Source of the DNA: Mesorhizobium shangrilense
Lineage (GTDB): Bacteria; Pseudomonadota; Alphaproteobacteria; Rhizobiales; Rhizobiaceae
Length of the DNA stretch: 64,000 nucleotides
Direction of reading: 5' to 3'
Assembly (NCBI RefSeq): GCF_040537815.1
Contig: NZ_JBEWSZ010000001.1
Span: 1,054,001-1,118,000, forward strand
The first letter of the stretch is position 1. Every line of letters begins with the position of its first letter. Made by a program: the position numbers and the translations under genes. Below, piece by piece: positions 1 through 9,863 of this stretch. The notes under the pieces were generated by a model. It had not been told where the DNA came from. It searched no databases and worked only from the letters and a program-made list of their open reading frames with translations.

Positions 1-350
1 TTTACGGCCAGGGCATGGGCGGCAAGGTGGCTTTGATCACAGACGGGCGCTTTTCTGGCGCTACACGTGGCTTCTGCATTGGCCATGTCGGTCCCGAAGC
101 TGCCGTGGGCGGCCCGATCGGGCTGCTCAAGGATGGTGACGTAATCTCGATCGATGCGGTGAACGGCACGATCGAAGTGGCGTTGTCGGAAACGGAACTG
201 GAGGCCAGGGCAAGGACATGGAAGCCGCGCACGACCGATTATCAGTCGGGCGCGATCTGGAAGTACGCGCAGACGGTAGGGCCAGCCCGCGATGGCGCGG
301 TCACCCATCCGGGCGGTGCGAAAGAAACACACTGCTATGCGGACATTTGA
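1..350 (+). CDS. ilvD: dihydroxy-acid dehydratase, C-terminal part (5' end outside window)
   Basis: This is the 3' part of an IlvD/Edd-family gene. The frame is open from base 3 (Tyr-Gly-Gln-Gly-Met) to the TGA at 348-350. The segment [16 protein letters not shown] is the family signature holding the catalytic serine of dihydroxy-acid dehydratase, and [18 protein letters not shown] follows as in IlvD. The enzyme converts 2,3-dihydroxy-acids to 2-keto-acids in branched-chain amino-acid synthesis, using an iron-sulfur cluster bound by the missing N-terminal part. The C-terminus (...HCYADI) differs from E. coli IlvD, so a sugar-acid dehydratase of the same family cannot be excluded. It overlaps the next gene by 14 nt. 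Confidence 0.85.
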   Translation, partial: YGQGMGGKVALITDGRFSGATRGFCIGHVGPEAAVGGPIGLLKDGDVISIDAVNGTIEVALSETELEARARTWKPRTTDYQSGAIWKYAQTVGPARDGAVTHPGGAKETHCYADI

Positions 351-1173
351 GTTGTTGAGGTCGTCTGTCCTTCCGGCACTGGTCGCGGTTGCGATCTTTG
401 GCGCCGTGGGCCAGGCCATGGCCTTCGACGACAAGGTGTTCGACGACAAGACCGGGGTGAAGCCGCAGTCCAGCCCGTGGGCTGTATTCCAGTTCGGATT
501 CTCCGCCTACAAGAACGGCCACAAGGAACAGGCGGCGGAAGCCTATAAATACGCCGCAGAGAACGGCCAGATCGGCGCCACCTGGAAGCTTGCGCGCATG
601 TATGCCGAAGGCGACGGCGTGGCGCGCGACGACTATGAGGCGTTCAAGTTCTTCTCGGAAATCGTCGACCAGGATGTCGAGCCGGGCTCGCCGGAAGAAA
701 GCTATGTCTCCGACGCGCTGGTGGCACTGGGCGACTATCTCCGCAAGGGCATTCCCGGCAGTCCGGTCACGGAAAACGAAGTGGCCGCCCAGGAATACTA
801 CATGCGTGCCGCCGCCAACTACCGCAATCCGAACGCACAGTTCGAGATGGGGCAGATGTTCCTGAAGGGCGAGGGCGGCGTCAAGGCCAGCGTCAAGCAG
901 GCCGGCCGCTGGTTCCAGCTCGCCGCCGAAAAGGGCCATGCCGGCGCCCAGGCGACGCTCGGCAATCTGCTGTTCCAGAGCGGCAAGATCGTTCGTGGCC
1001 TGGCGATGATGACGGCCGCGCTCGAACGCGCTTCGCCGGCCGATCAGCCCTGGATTCGCGGCATGCAGGAAGAGGCGTTTGCCGCCGCGGGCGAGGCCGA
1101 CCGCCGCACCGCGATTTCGCTGGCCGACGATATCCTTACCAAGGGCGGTGGCGAGGGTAGCGGCGACCAGTAG
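337..1173 (+). CDS. exoR: ExoR-like periplasmic Sel1-repeat regulator
   Basis: The 278-residue product has a signal peptide (residues 1-29, ending GQAMA) and then Sel1/TPR-like helical repeats, for example [20 protein letters not shown] and [17 protein letters not shown]. Its layout and motifs ([52 protein letters not shown]) match my recollection of Sinorhizobium ExoR. ExoR is a periplasmic inhibitor of the ExoS/ChvI two-component system and controls exopolysaccharide and motility. I chose ATG 337 because it starts the signal peptide; an in-frame start at 292 would put 15 polar residues before it. The start lies inside the ilvD 3' end. Confidence 0.85.
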   Translation: MRTFELLRSSVLPALVAVAIFGAVGQAMAFDDKVFDDKTGVKPQSSPWAVFQFGFSAYKNGHKEQAAEAYKYAAENGQIGATWKLARMYAEGDGVARDDYEAFKFFSEIVDQDVEPGSPEESYVSDALVALGDYLRKGIPGSPVTENEVAAQEYYMRAAANYRNPNAQFEMGQMFLKGEGGVKASVKQAGRWFQLAAEKGHAGAQATLGNLLFQSGKIVRGLAMMTAALERASPADQPWIRGMQEEAFAAAGEADRRTAISLADDILTKGGGEGSGDQ

Positions 1174-1218
1174 CCGAGCGATCTTGCGCCGCTCGCGGGT
1201 TCCAGAGTCCCGATAGGA

Positions 1219-1521
1219 TCAGTTTGCCGTCGGCTCCGCCGGGATCACTTTCGGCGGGGGTGTCGAGAGCGGTGCCGTCGGATGCGGTGCGGGCGCGTCT
1301 CCGGGACAGTTGTCCGCCACCTTTGTCCACGACGAGTTGTTGAGGACCTTGTCACATCGGGCCATCTGGTTCTGACCGGCAACCGTGAGGCAAGCCGATT
1401 GGCCGAGCTGGAACGACTTGCCGTTGGCCAGGCATTCCGGGGCGGCGAGAACCACGGTTGTCGCCGCCACTATCGATATCGATCCCACGGCAATCGGGCA
1501 AAGAAGAAGTCGGAAGGTCAC
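1219..1521 (-). CDS. small secreted cysteine-containing protein, unknown function
   Basis: The 100-residue product has a hydrophobic N-terminal export signal (ICPI-type core from SIVAATTVVLAAP), a short mature region with four cysteines (ECLANGK, ACLTV, RCDKV, NCPGD) and a proline/alanine-rich tail. I chose the GTG at 1521 because GGAGG lies five bases upstream; a TTG at 1557 would add twelve residues without a ribosome site. It is convergent with exoR and reads away from xthA. No family was recognised. The even number of cysteines after the signal suggests disulfides in the periplasm. Confidence 0.55.
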   Translation of the reverse strand: MTFRLLLCPIAVGSISIVAATTVVLAAPECLANGKSFQLGQSACLTVAGQNQMARCDKVLNNSSWTKVADNCPGDAPAPHPTAPLSTPPPKVIPAEPTAN

Positions 1522-1615
1522 GGCAGCCTCCGTCGCAGCATCATGATCTCCGATCAAACGCGCGATTGTGGCGAGATGTGGGTTCGGTTGGCGGATGCCC
1601 GGACCGGCCCATTTG

Positions 1616-2410
1616 TCAGGCCGGCTGCAGCGCGAGGTCTATGGCCACGGGAACGTGGTCGGATGGCTTTTCCCAGGCCCGGACATGCTTTTCGATGGAG
1701 GCCGACGAAAACCGGTTGGCGGCCTCCGGCGACAACAGCAGATGGTCGATGCGGATGCCGTTGTTCTTCTGCCAGGCGCCGGCCTGATAGTCCCAGAAGG
1801 TGTAGGTGTCCGGCGCGTCGGTGACCGCTCGCACCGCTTCGGTGAAGCCGAGATTGAGCAACCGCCGGAAGGCCTGCCGCGTCTGCGGCTGGAACAGCGC
1901 GTCGCCCAGCCAGTTCTCCGGGAATTTCGCGTCGATCGGTTCGGGAATGACGTTGTAGTCGCCGGCCAGCACCAGCGCCTCTTCAAGCCGAAGCCGCTCT
2001 TCGACCCAACGCTCCAGCCGCGCCATCCAGGAAAGCTTGTAGGGAAACTTCTTCTCGTCATCGATCGGATTGCCGTTCGGCAGATAGAGCGAGACGACGC
2101 GCAGCGCGCCCTTGTCGGTGGAGAAAACGCCCTCGATGAAACGCGCCTGTTCGTCGGCGTCGTCGCCGGGCAGGCCCCGGTTGACCTCGTCGAAGCGCAG
2201 CTTCGACAGGATGGCGACGCCATTAAAACCCTTCTGGCCATGAGTTTCGACATTGTAGCCGAGCGCCTCGATCTCGGCGCGCGGGAACTGTTCGTCAGCC
2301 GACTTGATCTCCTGCAGGCAGACAATGTCCGGCGCGCTTTCCGTCAACCAATGGGTCAAATTGCCGATGCGGGCGCGAACGCCATTGATATTCCAGGTGA
2401 CGATTTTCAT
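1616..2410 (-). CDS. xthA: exodeoxyribonuclease III
   Basis: The 264-residue protein is an AP endonuclease/exonuclease III of the EEP family, acting in base-excision repair of abasic sites. Visible motifs are MKIVTWNINGVRARI at the N-terminus, the metal-binding glutamate in CLQEIKS, the catalytic block AGDYNVIP, and the C-terminal SDHVPVAIDL with the catalytic histidine. Length and motif spacing are normal for XthA. It reads towards the small secreted protein and is preceded 13 bp upstream by the VOC gene in the same direction, suggesting co-transcription with erpA and the VOC gene. Confidence 0.93.
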   Translation of the reverse strand: MKIVTWNINGVRARIGNLTHWLTESAPDIVCLQEIKSADEQFPRAEIEALGYNVETHGQKGFNGVAILSKLRFDEVNRGLPGDDADEQARFIEGVFSTDKGALRVVSLYLPNGNPIDDEKKFPYKLSWMARLERWVEERLRLEEALVLAGDYNVIPEPIDAKFPENWLGDALFQPQTRQAFRRLLNLGFTEAVRAVTDAPDTYTFWDYQAGAWQKNNGIRIDHLLLSPEAANRFSSASIEKHVRAWEKPSDHVPVAIDLALQPA

Positions 2411-2423
2411 GACGGCCTCGATG

Positions 2424-2810
2424 CTATTGCGGCGGATGGCGCTCGACGAGGCCGATCGTATTGCCTGCCGGGTCCTTTAGGAAGGCCATCCATTCGCTTT
2501 CCCCTGCCGGTCCGAACATGCCCTCGGTATCGCGATGGACCAAGGTCGGTGGTGCGGTGAAGGGCACACCCGCGGCATTTGCCTGGGCGTGAAAATCGTC
2601 GAGGCCGGCGATGTCGAGATACACGGTTCCGGCCGGGATGCCGTCGGTGAACAACAACCGAACGCTGCCAGCCATGATGAAGGCGATGCCTGGCGGGTCG
2701 AAGCGGGCGTGCAGGCTCAGCCCCAAGACATCGCGCCAGAAGGACAGCGTTGCATCAAGATTGCGCCCGGCCGAGAGCGCGATCTGACGGACCGCGCCTA
2801 TGGCAGGCAT
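2424..2810 (-). CDS. VOC-family (glyoxalase/bleomycin-resistance fold) protein
   Basis: The 128-residue protein has one vicinal-oxygen-chelate domain made of two beta-alpha-beta-beta-beta modules. The first runs from RQIALSAGRNLDATLSFWRDVLGL to the AFIMAGSVRLLF strand, and the second ends in SEWMAFLKDPAGNTIGLVE, where the glutamate is the usual metal ligand. Such proteins bind a divalent metal and act as isomerases, dioxygenases or resistance proteins; the substrate cannot be told from sequence. It lies 2 bp from erpA and 13 bp from xthA on the same strand. Confidence 0.8.
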   Translation of the reverse strand: MPAIGAVRQIALSAGRNLDATLSFWRDVLGLSLHARFDPPGIAFIMAGSVRLLFTDGIPAGTVYLDIAGLDDFHAQANAAGVPFTAPPTLVHRDTEGMFGPAGESEWMAFLKDPAGNTIGLVERHPPQ

Positions 2811-2812
2811 TT

Positions 2813-3160
2813 CTAGATGGAGAAGCTGGTGCCGCAGCCGCAGGACGCGACCGCATTCGGGTTCCGGATCTGGAACGACTGGCCCATCAGGTCATCGACG
2901 AAATCGATCACCGAACCGCCCATATAGACCAGCGAGAGATCGTCGATCAGCACCGTGGCACCGTTCTTCTCGATGGCGACGTCGTCGTCGTTGCGGCCAT
3001 CAACCAGATCGAACTTGTAGGAAAAGCCGGAGCAGCCACCGCCTTCGACGGAAACGCGCAGCGCCGTCTTTCCCGCTTCGCCAGAAACAATCTTGGCGAT
3101 CCGCTTGGCAGCGGCCTCGGTCATATCGACTTTCATGGCAGTCTTGGCATCCGCGCCCAT
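2813..3160 (-). CDS. erpA: iron-sulfur cluster insertion protein
   Basis: The 115-residue A-type carrier protein (HesB/IscA/ErpA family) has the three conserved cysteines: one in [14 protein letters not shown] and two in the C-terminal [10 protein letters not shown]. The C-terminus is typical of ErpA rather than IscA. It receives clusters from the Isc or Suf machinery and passes them to apo-enzymes. I chose the ATG at 3160 because the frame upstream (to 3214) has no family resemblance. It is divergent from dgt, 88 bp away, a pairing common in Rhizobiales as far as I recall. Confidence 0.9.
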   Translation of the reverse strand: MGADAKTAMKVDMTEAAAKRIAKIVSGEAGKTALRVSVEGGGCSGFSYKFDLVDGRNDDDVAIEKNGATVLIDDLSLVYMGGSVIDFVDDLMGQSFQIRNPNAVASCGCGTSFSI

Positions 3161-3248
3161 GGGCGTCACCTTGCTTTCGGTTTCACATGATAGGTATGAA
3201 GCGCGAGGGGCCAAGTCAACTGCACCAAGTCAACCTGCGGCATCGATC

Positions 3249-4463
3249 ATGACCAACGAGTTGGGCGACATCGGATTCGGCTACCGGCCGCGCGCTGTAT
3301 ATGCCTGCGATCCGGCAAAGTCGCGCGGGCGATTGTTCGACGAGGTCGAGAGCCCGACCCGCACGCCGTTCCAGCGCGACCGCGACCGCATCATCCACTC
3401 GACGGCATTCCGCCGGCTGAAGCACAAGACGCAAGTGTTCGTTGCGCATGAGGGCGATCATTACCGCACTAGGCTGACGCATTCGATCGAGGTGGCGCAG
3501 ATCGCGCGAGCGCTCGCGCGGGCATTGCGCGGCGACGAGGACCTCGCCGAAGCCGTGGCGCTGGTGCACGATTTCGGCCACACGCCGTTCGGCCACACTG
3601 GCGAGGATGCGCTGAACGAGAAGATGGCCGCATGGGGCGGCTTCGACCACAATGCGCAGTCCCTGCGCGTGGTGACCCGGCTGGAGCGGCGTTATGCCGA
3701 GTTCGATGGCTTGAACCTGACCTGGGAAACGCTGGAGGGATTGGTCAAGCACAACGGGCCACTCATGGACGCCACCGGAAAGGGCCTGAAGAGGCCGGTG
3801 CCGCAGGCGATTCGCGACTATTCCGAACTGCACGATCTCGAACTCGACCGATTCGCGGGCATCGAGGCGCAGTGCGCGGCGATCGCCGATGACATCGCCT
3901 ACAACACCCATGATATCGACGACGGACTGAGGGCAGGGCTGCTGACGCTCGACATGCTGGAGACGGTCTCGCTGCCGGGAACGATCCTGGCGGGCGTGCG
4001 TGCGCGCTATCCGGCGCTCGATCCCGTGCGCACCGGGCATGAGCTCATGCGGCGACAGATCACGATGATGGTCGAGGACGTGATCAAATCGACGGCCGCC
4101 AATCTGGAGCGCATTAGGCCCGGCAGCGCCGACGCGGTGAGGGCGGCAGGCGAGACGATGGTCACTTTTTCCGCCGACATGGCGGCCCTGGAGAAGGAAC
4201 TGAAGGCCTTTCTCTACAAGCATCTCTACCGGCACAAGGAAGTCATGCGCGTGCGCGGCGAGGCCGAGCAGATCGTCAAGGACCTGTTCGACGTCTATTT
4301 CGCCGATCCGCGCGCCATGCCGGATGGCTGGCGCGAAGGGCTCGACCAGGCCGATGATCGCATCAAGGCGCGCAGCGTGGCCGATTTCCTGGCGGGGATG
4401 ACCGACACCTACGCGCTCAAGGAACATCGGCGTTTGTTTGACCATACGCCGGATTTGAGCTAG
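3249..4463 (+). CDS. dgt: deoxyguanosinetriphosphate triphosphohydrolase-like protein (HD domain)
   Basis: The 404-residue protein belongs to the HD-superfamily dNTP triphosphohydrolases, which cleave dNTPs to nucleoside and tripolyphosphate. Visible motifs are [20 protein letters not shown] near residue 40, TRLTHSIEV (first metal-binding histidine) and [15 protein letters not shown] (the HD pair). The later [21 protein letters not shown] supplies the last aspartate. I chose ATG 3249, the first residue of the conserved N-terminus; the frame runs open upstream only because erpA lies antisense. argS follows 61 bp downstream. Confidence 0.92.
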   Translation: MTNELGDIGFGYRPRAVYACDPAKSRGRLFDEVESPTRTPFQRDRDRIIHSTAFRRLKHKTQVFVAHEGDHYRTRLTHSIEVAQIARALARALRGDEDLAEAVALVHDFGHTPFGHTGEDALNEKMAAWGGFDHNAQSLRVVTRLERRYAEFDGLNLTWETLEGLVKHNGPLMDATGKGLKRPVPQAIRDYSELHDLELDRFAGIEAQCAAIADDIAYNTHDIDDGLRAGLLTLDMLETVSLPGTILAGVRARYPALDPVRTGHELMRRQITMMVEDVIKSTAANLERIRPGSADAVRAAGETMVTFSADMAALEKELKAFLYKHLYRHKEVMRVRGEAEQIVKDLFDVYFADPRAMPDGWREGLDQADDRIKARSVADFLAGMTDTYALKEHRRLFDHTPDLS

Positions 4464-4524
4464 GGCGGGCTCGATTTCGCCGGCCAATAGCCGGATTCCC
4501 TGTAAAGCCGCCAGAGCCACGCCA

Positions 4525-6282
4525 ATGAACATCTTCGCCGATTTCAACGCGCGAATCGTAAAAGCCGTAGACGCGCTTGATCTGAAGGACCGCGACGGCG
4601 CCTCGCCGGACCTGTCACGCATAGCGGTCGAGCCGCCGCGTGACGCCAGTCATGGCGACCTGGCGACCAACGCCGCCATGGTGCTCGCCAAGCCGACCGG
4701 CCAGAACCCGCGGGCGCTGGCCGAGAGGCTGGCGGAGGCGCTGCGCGCCGACAAGGACGTCGCCGCCGCCGAGGTGGCCGGTCCCGGCTTCGTCAATCTC
4801 AGGCTCAAGGATGGTTTCTGGCAGGCGCACCTGACCGCGCTTCTCGGCGAAGGCCGCAATTATGGCCGCTCGACGGTCGGTGGTGGCAAGAAGGCCAATG
4901 TCGAATATGTTTCCGCCAACCCGACCGGGCCGATGCATGTCGGCCACTGCCGGGGCGCCGTGGTGGGTGACGCGCTCGCCAACATCATGATGTTCGCCGG
5001 CTACGACGTCACCAAGGAATATGTCATCAACGACGCCGGCTCGCAGATCGATGTACTCGGTCGCTCTGCCATGCTGCGCTATCGCGAAGCGCTCGGCGAA
5101 GACATCGGCGAGATTCCGGCCGGTCTCTATCCGGGGGACTATCTGGTTCCTGTCGGCGAGGCATTGGTCAAGGAGTTCGGCCGTTCCTTGCTGCAGATGC
5201 CCGAAGACGAGGCGCTCGCCATCGTCAAGGACCGGACGATCGATGCCATGATGGCGATGATCCGCGAGGATCTGGCGCTGCTCAACGTGCATCACGACGT
5301 GTTCTTCTCGGAACGCACGCTGCATGCCGACAATGCCAAGAAGATCCGCTCGGCGATCAACGACCTGACGCTGAAGGGCCATATCTACAAGGGCAAGCTG
5401 CCGCCGCCCAAGGGCGAAAAGCCGGAGGACTGGGAGGATCGCGAGCAGACCTTGTTCCGCTCGACGGCGGTCGGCGACGACATGGACCGGGCTCTGGTCA
5501 AGTCCGATGGCTCGTTCACCTATTTCGCCGCCGACGTCGCCTACCTCAAGGACAAGGTCGATCGCGGCTTCGTCGAACTCATCTATGTGCTCGGCGCGGA
5601 CCATGGCGGCTATGTCAAGCGGCTGGAGGCTTTGGCGCGGGCGATTGCCGGTGACGATGTCAAGCTGACAGTGCTGCTGTGCAACCTGGTCAAGCTGTTT
5701 CGCGAGGGCGAACCGGTTCGCATGTCGAAGCGGTCCGGTGATTTTGTGACGCTGCGCGAAGTGGTGGAAGAGGTCGGACGCGACCCGATCCGTTTCATGA
5801 TGCTCTATCGCAAGAACGATGCGCCGCTGGATTTCGACTTCGCCAAGGTGACGGAGCAGTCGAAGGACAATCCGGTGTTCTATGTGCAGTACGCCTCGGC
5901 GCGCTGCCATTCCGTGTTCAGGCAGGCGAGCGAACAACTGGGCGAGGTCAATTTCGACCGCAACAGCCTTGCGGCGGCCACCGCTTTGCTCACCGATGAA
6001 GGTGAGATCAGCCTGATCCGCAAGCTTGCGGAATATCCGCGGCTGATCGAGTCCGCGGCACTTGCGCTCGAGCCGCATCGACTGGCATTTTACCTGTATG
6101 ATCTGGCCTCCAGCTTGCACGGACACTGGAACCGGGGCACCGATAATCCGGACTTACGGTTTGTTAAGGTTAACGACCGACAATTGACGCATGCCAGACT
6201 AGGGCTGGTGCAGGCTGTTTCGGATGTCTTGACGTCCGGCCTGACGCTGATCGGAGCCGCCGCGCCCACCGAAATGCGTTAG
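4525..6282 (+). CDS. argS: arginyl-tRNA synthetase
   Basis: The 585-residue class I aminoacyl-tRNA synthetase charges tRNA-Arg. The HIGH-like ATP motif appears as [13 protein letters not shown], the class I catalytic core continues through [11 protein letters not shown], and the KMSKS-like loop is [13 protein letters not shown]. An ArgS N-terminal additional domain precedes the core, and a DALR anticodon-binding domain forms the C-terminus ([12 protein letters not shown] to the end). Length is normal for the family. It lies between dgt and the SPOR gene on the same strand. Confidence 0.97.
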   Translation: MNIFADFNARIVKAVDALDLKDRDGASPDLSRIAVEPPRDASHGDLATNAAMVLAKPTGQNPRALAERLAEALRADKDVAAAEVAGPGFVNLRLKDGFWQAHLTALLGEGRNYGRSTVGGGKKANVEYVSANPTGPMHVGHCRGAVVGDALANIMMFAGYDVTKEYVINDAGSQIDVLGRSAMLRYREALGEDIGEIPAGLYPGDYLVPVGEALVKEFGRSLLQMPEDEALAIVKDRTIDAMMAMIREDLALLNVHHDVFFSERTLHADNAKKIRSAINDLTLKGHIYKGKLPPPKGEKPEDWEDREQTLFRSTAVGDDMDRALVKSDGSFTYFAADVAYLKDKVDRGFVELIYVLGADHGGYVKRLEALARAIAGDDVKLTVLLCNLVKLFREGEPVRMSKRSGDFVTLREVVEEVGRDPIRFMMLYRKNDAPLDFDFAKVTEQSKDNPVFYVQYASARCHSVFRQASEQLGEVNFDRNSLAAATALLTDEGEISLIRKLAEYPRLIESAALALEPHRLAFYLYDLASSLHGHWNRGTDNPDLRFVKVNDRQLTHARLGLVQAVSDVLTSGLTLIGAAAPTEMR

Positions 6283-6385
6283 GTTTGACTAAAACACCTG
6301 TCACCTTTTGCCCACATTGCGCTGGTAAGGGCCAACCCTACGCGACGTCCATGGCGTCCGAATGAGTGCGAGTTCGGGAACAATA

Positions 6386-9300
6386 ATGGCAGACAGAACC
6401 CAGCTGAGAGCAGCCGACCGTAACGACATCGCCGACGATGATCCGTTTGCTGAACTGACGAGGATCATGGGGTTCGACCCGCGCCAGCCGGTCAAGCCGC
6501 AAGCGTCTGTGCAGCCGCTGGCTGCCGTCGATCACCGGACGGACGAGGCGGATTTCGACATCGACCTCGAAAAGGAGTTGATGGGCGACTTCGACGACAG
6601 CGAGGCCATCTCCGTTGCTCAGCTTCATGAGCCGACGTTCGAAACGGCCGCCGCCGACACGGTGGACGACGAGCTTGCCATGTCGCTTGACGAAGACTTC
6701 CATCTGGATTCGGTGGATATCGCCGACCATGGTGCCGGTCAGACGGCTTATGGCGCTGTTCAAGCCCCTGAGCCAACCATCGAAGCCGCATTCGACGATG
6801 ATTTCGACAACGCCGTCGCCAGTTCGCTCGAAAACGTTTCGCCGTTCGAAGACGACCAGCCGATGGAAGATGAGCTTGCCGCATCGTTCGAGCAGAATTT
6901 CCAACTCGACAGCAATGCCGTCGACCACGCCGAACACTTTGCGCAGGCCGCGCCGGCGATCGAGCCGGCATTTGATCATGAGTTCGACCACGCCGTGGCC
7001 AATTCGCTCGAAGATGAGCTGATGTTCGACGATTCCCTGTCGACACAAGACCATCAGAGCGCACCCGAGGCAGAATACCGGTCGCCCGGGCAGGCCGATG
7101 CATACCAGTCGCAGGCGATCTCCGATGAGGATTTCGCGGGTCATTTCGACGATGCCATGACCGATGTTGGCATCGACTTTGATCAGCCTGCCGATCCGTC
7201 GGTCTCGATGGTCGAGGAACTGGATGCGCTTGATGTCCATGCCGAGCCCGTGGCTACGCGCGACGAGACTGTCGGCCTGGCCTCGAAAGAGGCGTTCGAT
7301 CACGATTTCGACCTGAATTTCGACGATGCGCTCGCCGAGGAAGCTCACGAGCCGTTGGCCCAGGTTGCTGCCCCTGCTGTCCAGCCGGCCGTCACGGTCC
7401 CGGTTGCGCCCGTCGTGCAACCCGTGCAGGCCCCGGTTGCGAGCGAACGCAGCCTTGAAGACGAGTTGAATGCATTGCTCGGGGCGATGAGCGCACGGAC
7501 AGCGCCGGTCGTGGCCAATGAACCCGCCTTGGTTCAGCAGCCCGTCGTTCAGCAACCCGTCGCGGTCGCCGAACATACGGCCGAGGAACCGGCGGATCTC
7601 GTCGGCGATCTGGACTGGGATCTCGATGATCACGCGGCTGCGCAGACGCAGCAGCATCAAGCAGCTCAGCCTGTCACTGCCGATCTCGACAATCTTCTGC
7701 TTGATGAGCTCCAGGCGCATGACTTTGCGGCTGAAGATGCCGTGGGGGCTGACGTCGCCAATGTCGATTTCGACAATGACGCCTTCGACGCCGCCTTCGC
7801 CAGAAGCATCGGCCTTGATGATGAAAAGGCCGACAACGAAAAGTCGAACACGTCGCGGTCTGCTCCCCGGGGCGATGCGGTCGATTCAATGGATTGGCTG
7901 GCCGAGCGCTCTACGCCGCCCGAACCCGCCCGCCCGTGGAGCCGTGTGACGCCGGTTGCGCAGTCGGCCGTGGCGTCATCGGTTGCCTCGTCACTCGCTC
8001 CGGTCGCGGCGGTTGCCGCAGCGCCAGCAATGATGGCCGCATCCGCATATCGGCCTGAGCCGGTCAGGAGCGAGCCGGTCTATGCGGCGCCGACGCCCGT
8101 GCAGCAGGAACAGCCCGCACGATACGACGAGATGCCCGACGTCGAGACCGTCGACGTGCCGGAGCGCGTTGTGGCGTTGGCTGACGATCTCGACATTCCC
8201 GAACTGCATTTCGAAGAGGATGAGCCGGCATCCGCCGGCTATGACGATCTCGACTCCGAGTTCGCCAGCCTGCTCACCGAAATGAACACAATGGAAGTGC
8301 CCGCTGCCGCGCCCGCGCGCAGCCCGGCCTATGACGATGAGTCCTACAATGCCGGGTTCAAGCCCGGCTACGAGCAGACGACGCAGGGCTATGCACAGGC
8401 CAAGCCGGGTTACGGCCAGGCCAAGCCTGGTTACGGCCAGGACCGGGTCGAAGCGCGCACCTACGCGGCGCGACCCACGGAAGTGCAAGCCGCTGCATCC
8501 TATGCTGACGCGGCCGGCTTTGACGTGAACGAACTGCCTGGCAGCCAGCCGGTTTCGCAGGCCGACGACTTCACCGTCGACGAACTGGACTACGATCCGG
8601 AGCTGGACGAGGCGATGGCGGTTCCGGGTCTCGCGGCCCAGGAGAACGCACGGCAGCCACGCCGGCGGGGCCTGTTCATCGCGGCAATCGTCGGTGGCGT
8701 CGCGATCGCTGGCGGTCTTGGTGCCTTTGCATTGTCCTTCGGCGGCAAGGGCAGCGGCGGCGCGCCAGTAATCGTCAAGGCCGACAATGCCCCGATCAAG
8801 GTCAAGCCGGAGAATCCAGGCGGCACGGTCGTGCCGAACCAGGACAACAAGGTCTACGACGCGGTGCTGAAGGGCGCAAAGCCCGCCGAGCAGGTCCAGC
8901 AAAAGCTGGTGACCAACACCGAGCAGCCGGTGGATGTGGCCGCCAAGGACCAGCAGACTCGTGTCGTCGATCTTTCTGCTGACCAGACCGATGCCGCCCC
9001 GGGCACGGATGCGGCTGGAAACCCTGACGCGGCCGCGGCGCCTGCGCCGAAATCGGAAGACCGCATCGCGCAGGTCCTGCAGGATGCCGACAAGGGTACG
9101 AATACCGATGTCGTCGCCGTGGCGCCACGCAAGGTGAGGACCATGGTGGTCAAGGCCGACGGTTCGCTGGTTGCCCGCGAGGATCCGGCACCGGCAGCCC
9201 AGCAGGTCGCCGCCGCCGAACCGACCGACCCGGCGCCGCAGCACGTGGCCCCGTCGGCCCAGGACGACAGCCAGGCTACCGGCGCCGTGCCAGCCGCCGA

Positions 9301-9733
9301 CCAGGCGAAGCCCGCGTCTGCCCTCAAGCCGGTGGCCGCGCCCAAGGCTGAAGCCAAGGCCCAGTCGGCAAACACGCCGGCCAAGGTCCCGGTCGCGCCG
9401 CAGCGTCCTTCCGACCAGCCTGTCGATGTGGTTGGCGAGGTCAAGCCTGACCAGGTGGCATCGATCGATCCGGCGGCCGCCGCTGCCGGTGGTTCGTGGT
9501 CGATCCAGATCGCGTCGCAGCCAACAGTCGAAAGCGCTCAGTCAACCTATCAGGACTTGCAGCGTCGCTACGGCAGCGTGCTCAGCGGCCGTACCGCCAA
9601 CATCGTCAAGGCCGAGATTGCCGGCAAGGGCACGTTCTATCGCGTCCGGGTTCCCGCGCAGTCGCGCAATGACGCGATCAACCTGTGCACGAGCTACAAG
9701 GCCGCGGGCGGTAACTGCTTCGTCTCGCGTTGA
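6386..9733 (+). CDS. very large SPOR-domain envelope protein
   Basis: The 1115-residue protein has three parts. The first is an acidic, low-complexity cytoplasmic region of about 760 residues. A single membrane segment follows near residues 762-786 (RGLFIAAIVGGVAIAGG). A Pro/Ala-rich periplasmic linker then leads to a C-terminal SPOR domain of about 80 residues (from GSWSIQIASQ to NCFVSR). SPOR domains bind denuded glycan at division septa, so an FtsN-like role is plausible. The acidic region repeats a motif of the type FDxxFDxAVAxSLE, and YGQAKPG is repeated near 8400. I chose ATG 6386 (MADRTQLR) over 6362 because GGGA lies just upstream. A strong terminator follows. Confidence 0.8.
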   Translation: MADRTQLRAADRNDIADDDPFAELTRIMGFDPRQPVKPQASVQPLAAVDHRTDEADFDIDLEKELMGDFDDSEAISVAQLHEPTFETAAADTVDDELAMSLDEDFHLDSVDIADHGAGQTAYGAVQAPEPTIEAAFDDDFDNAVASSLENVSPFEDDQPMEDELAASFEQNFQLDSNAVDHAEHFAQAAPAIEPAFDHEFDHAVANSLEDELMFDDSLSTQDHQSAPEAEYRSPGQADAYQSQAISDEDFAGHFDDAMTDVGIDFDQPADPSVSMVEELDALDVHAEPVATRDETVGLASKEAFDHDFDLNFDDALAEEAHEPLAQVAAPAVQPAVTVPVAPVVQPVQAPVASERSLEDELNALLGAMSARTAPVVANEPALVQQPVVQQPVAVAEHTAEEPADLVGDLDWDLDDHAAAQTQQHQAAQPVTADLDNLLLDELQAHDFAAEDAVGADVANVDFDNDAFDAAFARSIGLDDEKADNEKSNTSRSAPRGDAVDSMDWLAERSTPPEPARPWSRVTPVAQSAVASSVASSLAPVAAVAAAPAMMAASAYRPEPVRSEPVYAAPTPVQQEQPARYDEMPDVETVDVPERVVALADDLDIPELHFEEDEPASAGYDDLDSEFASLLTEMNTMEVPAAAPARSPAYDDESYNAGFKPGYEQTTQGYAQAKPGYGQAKPGYGQDRVEARTYAARPTEVQAAASYADAAGFDVNELPGSQPVSQADDFTVDELDYDPELDEAMAVPGLAAQENARQPRRRGLFIAAIVGGVAIAGGLGAFALSFGGKGSGGAPVIVKADNAPIKVKPENPGGTVVPNQDNKVYDAVLKGAKPAEQVQQKLVTNTEQPVDVAAKDQQTRVVDLSADQTDAAPGTDAAGNPDAAAAPAPKSEDRIAQVLQDADKGTNTDVVAVAPRKVRTMVVKADGSLVAREDPAPAAQQVAAAEPTDPAPQHVAPSAQDDSQATGAVPAADQAKPASALKPVAAPKAEAKAQSANTPAKVPVAPQRPSDQPVDVVGEVKPDQVASIDPAAAAAGGSWSIQIASQPTVESAQSTYQDLQRRYGSVLSGRTANIVKAEIAGKGTFYRVRVPAQSRNDAINLCTSYKAAGGNCFVSR

Positions 9734-9756
9734 GAGCTTCAACTCCCTCCCTACGA

Positions 9757-9790
9757 AACCGGCGCTGTCCAGACAGCGCCGGTTTTTTGT
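9757..9790 (+). terminator. rho-independent terminator after the SPOR gene
   Basis: The inverted repeat has 11-bp arms (AACCGGCGCTG at 9757-9767 and its complement at 9774-9784) around a six-base loop. The right arm runs directly into a T-tract. It separates the argS/SPOR side from nagZ. Confidence 0.9.
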
Positions 9791-9863
9791 TGAAGGATCT
9801 GGGCCTCCCGCCGGCGTTTCGGCGCGATTCCCTTTGTCCGCGTAAAGCTCTAGACTCGCCGAC

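Noticed and set aside
4615..6126. A 503-codon minus-strand frame opposite argS
   Set aside because: Shadow of a strongly conserved gene; composition (His, Arg, Asp rich) is that of an antisense frame.
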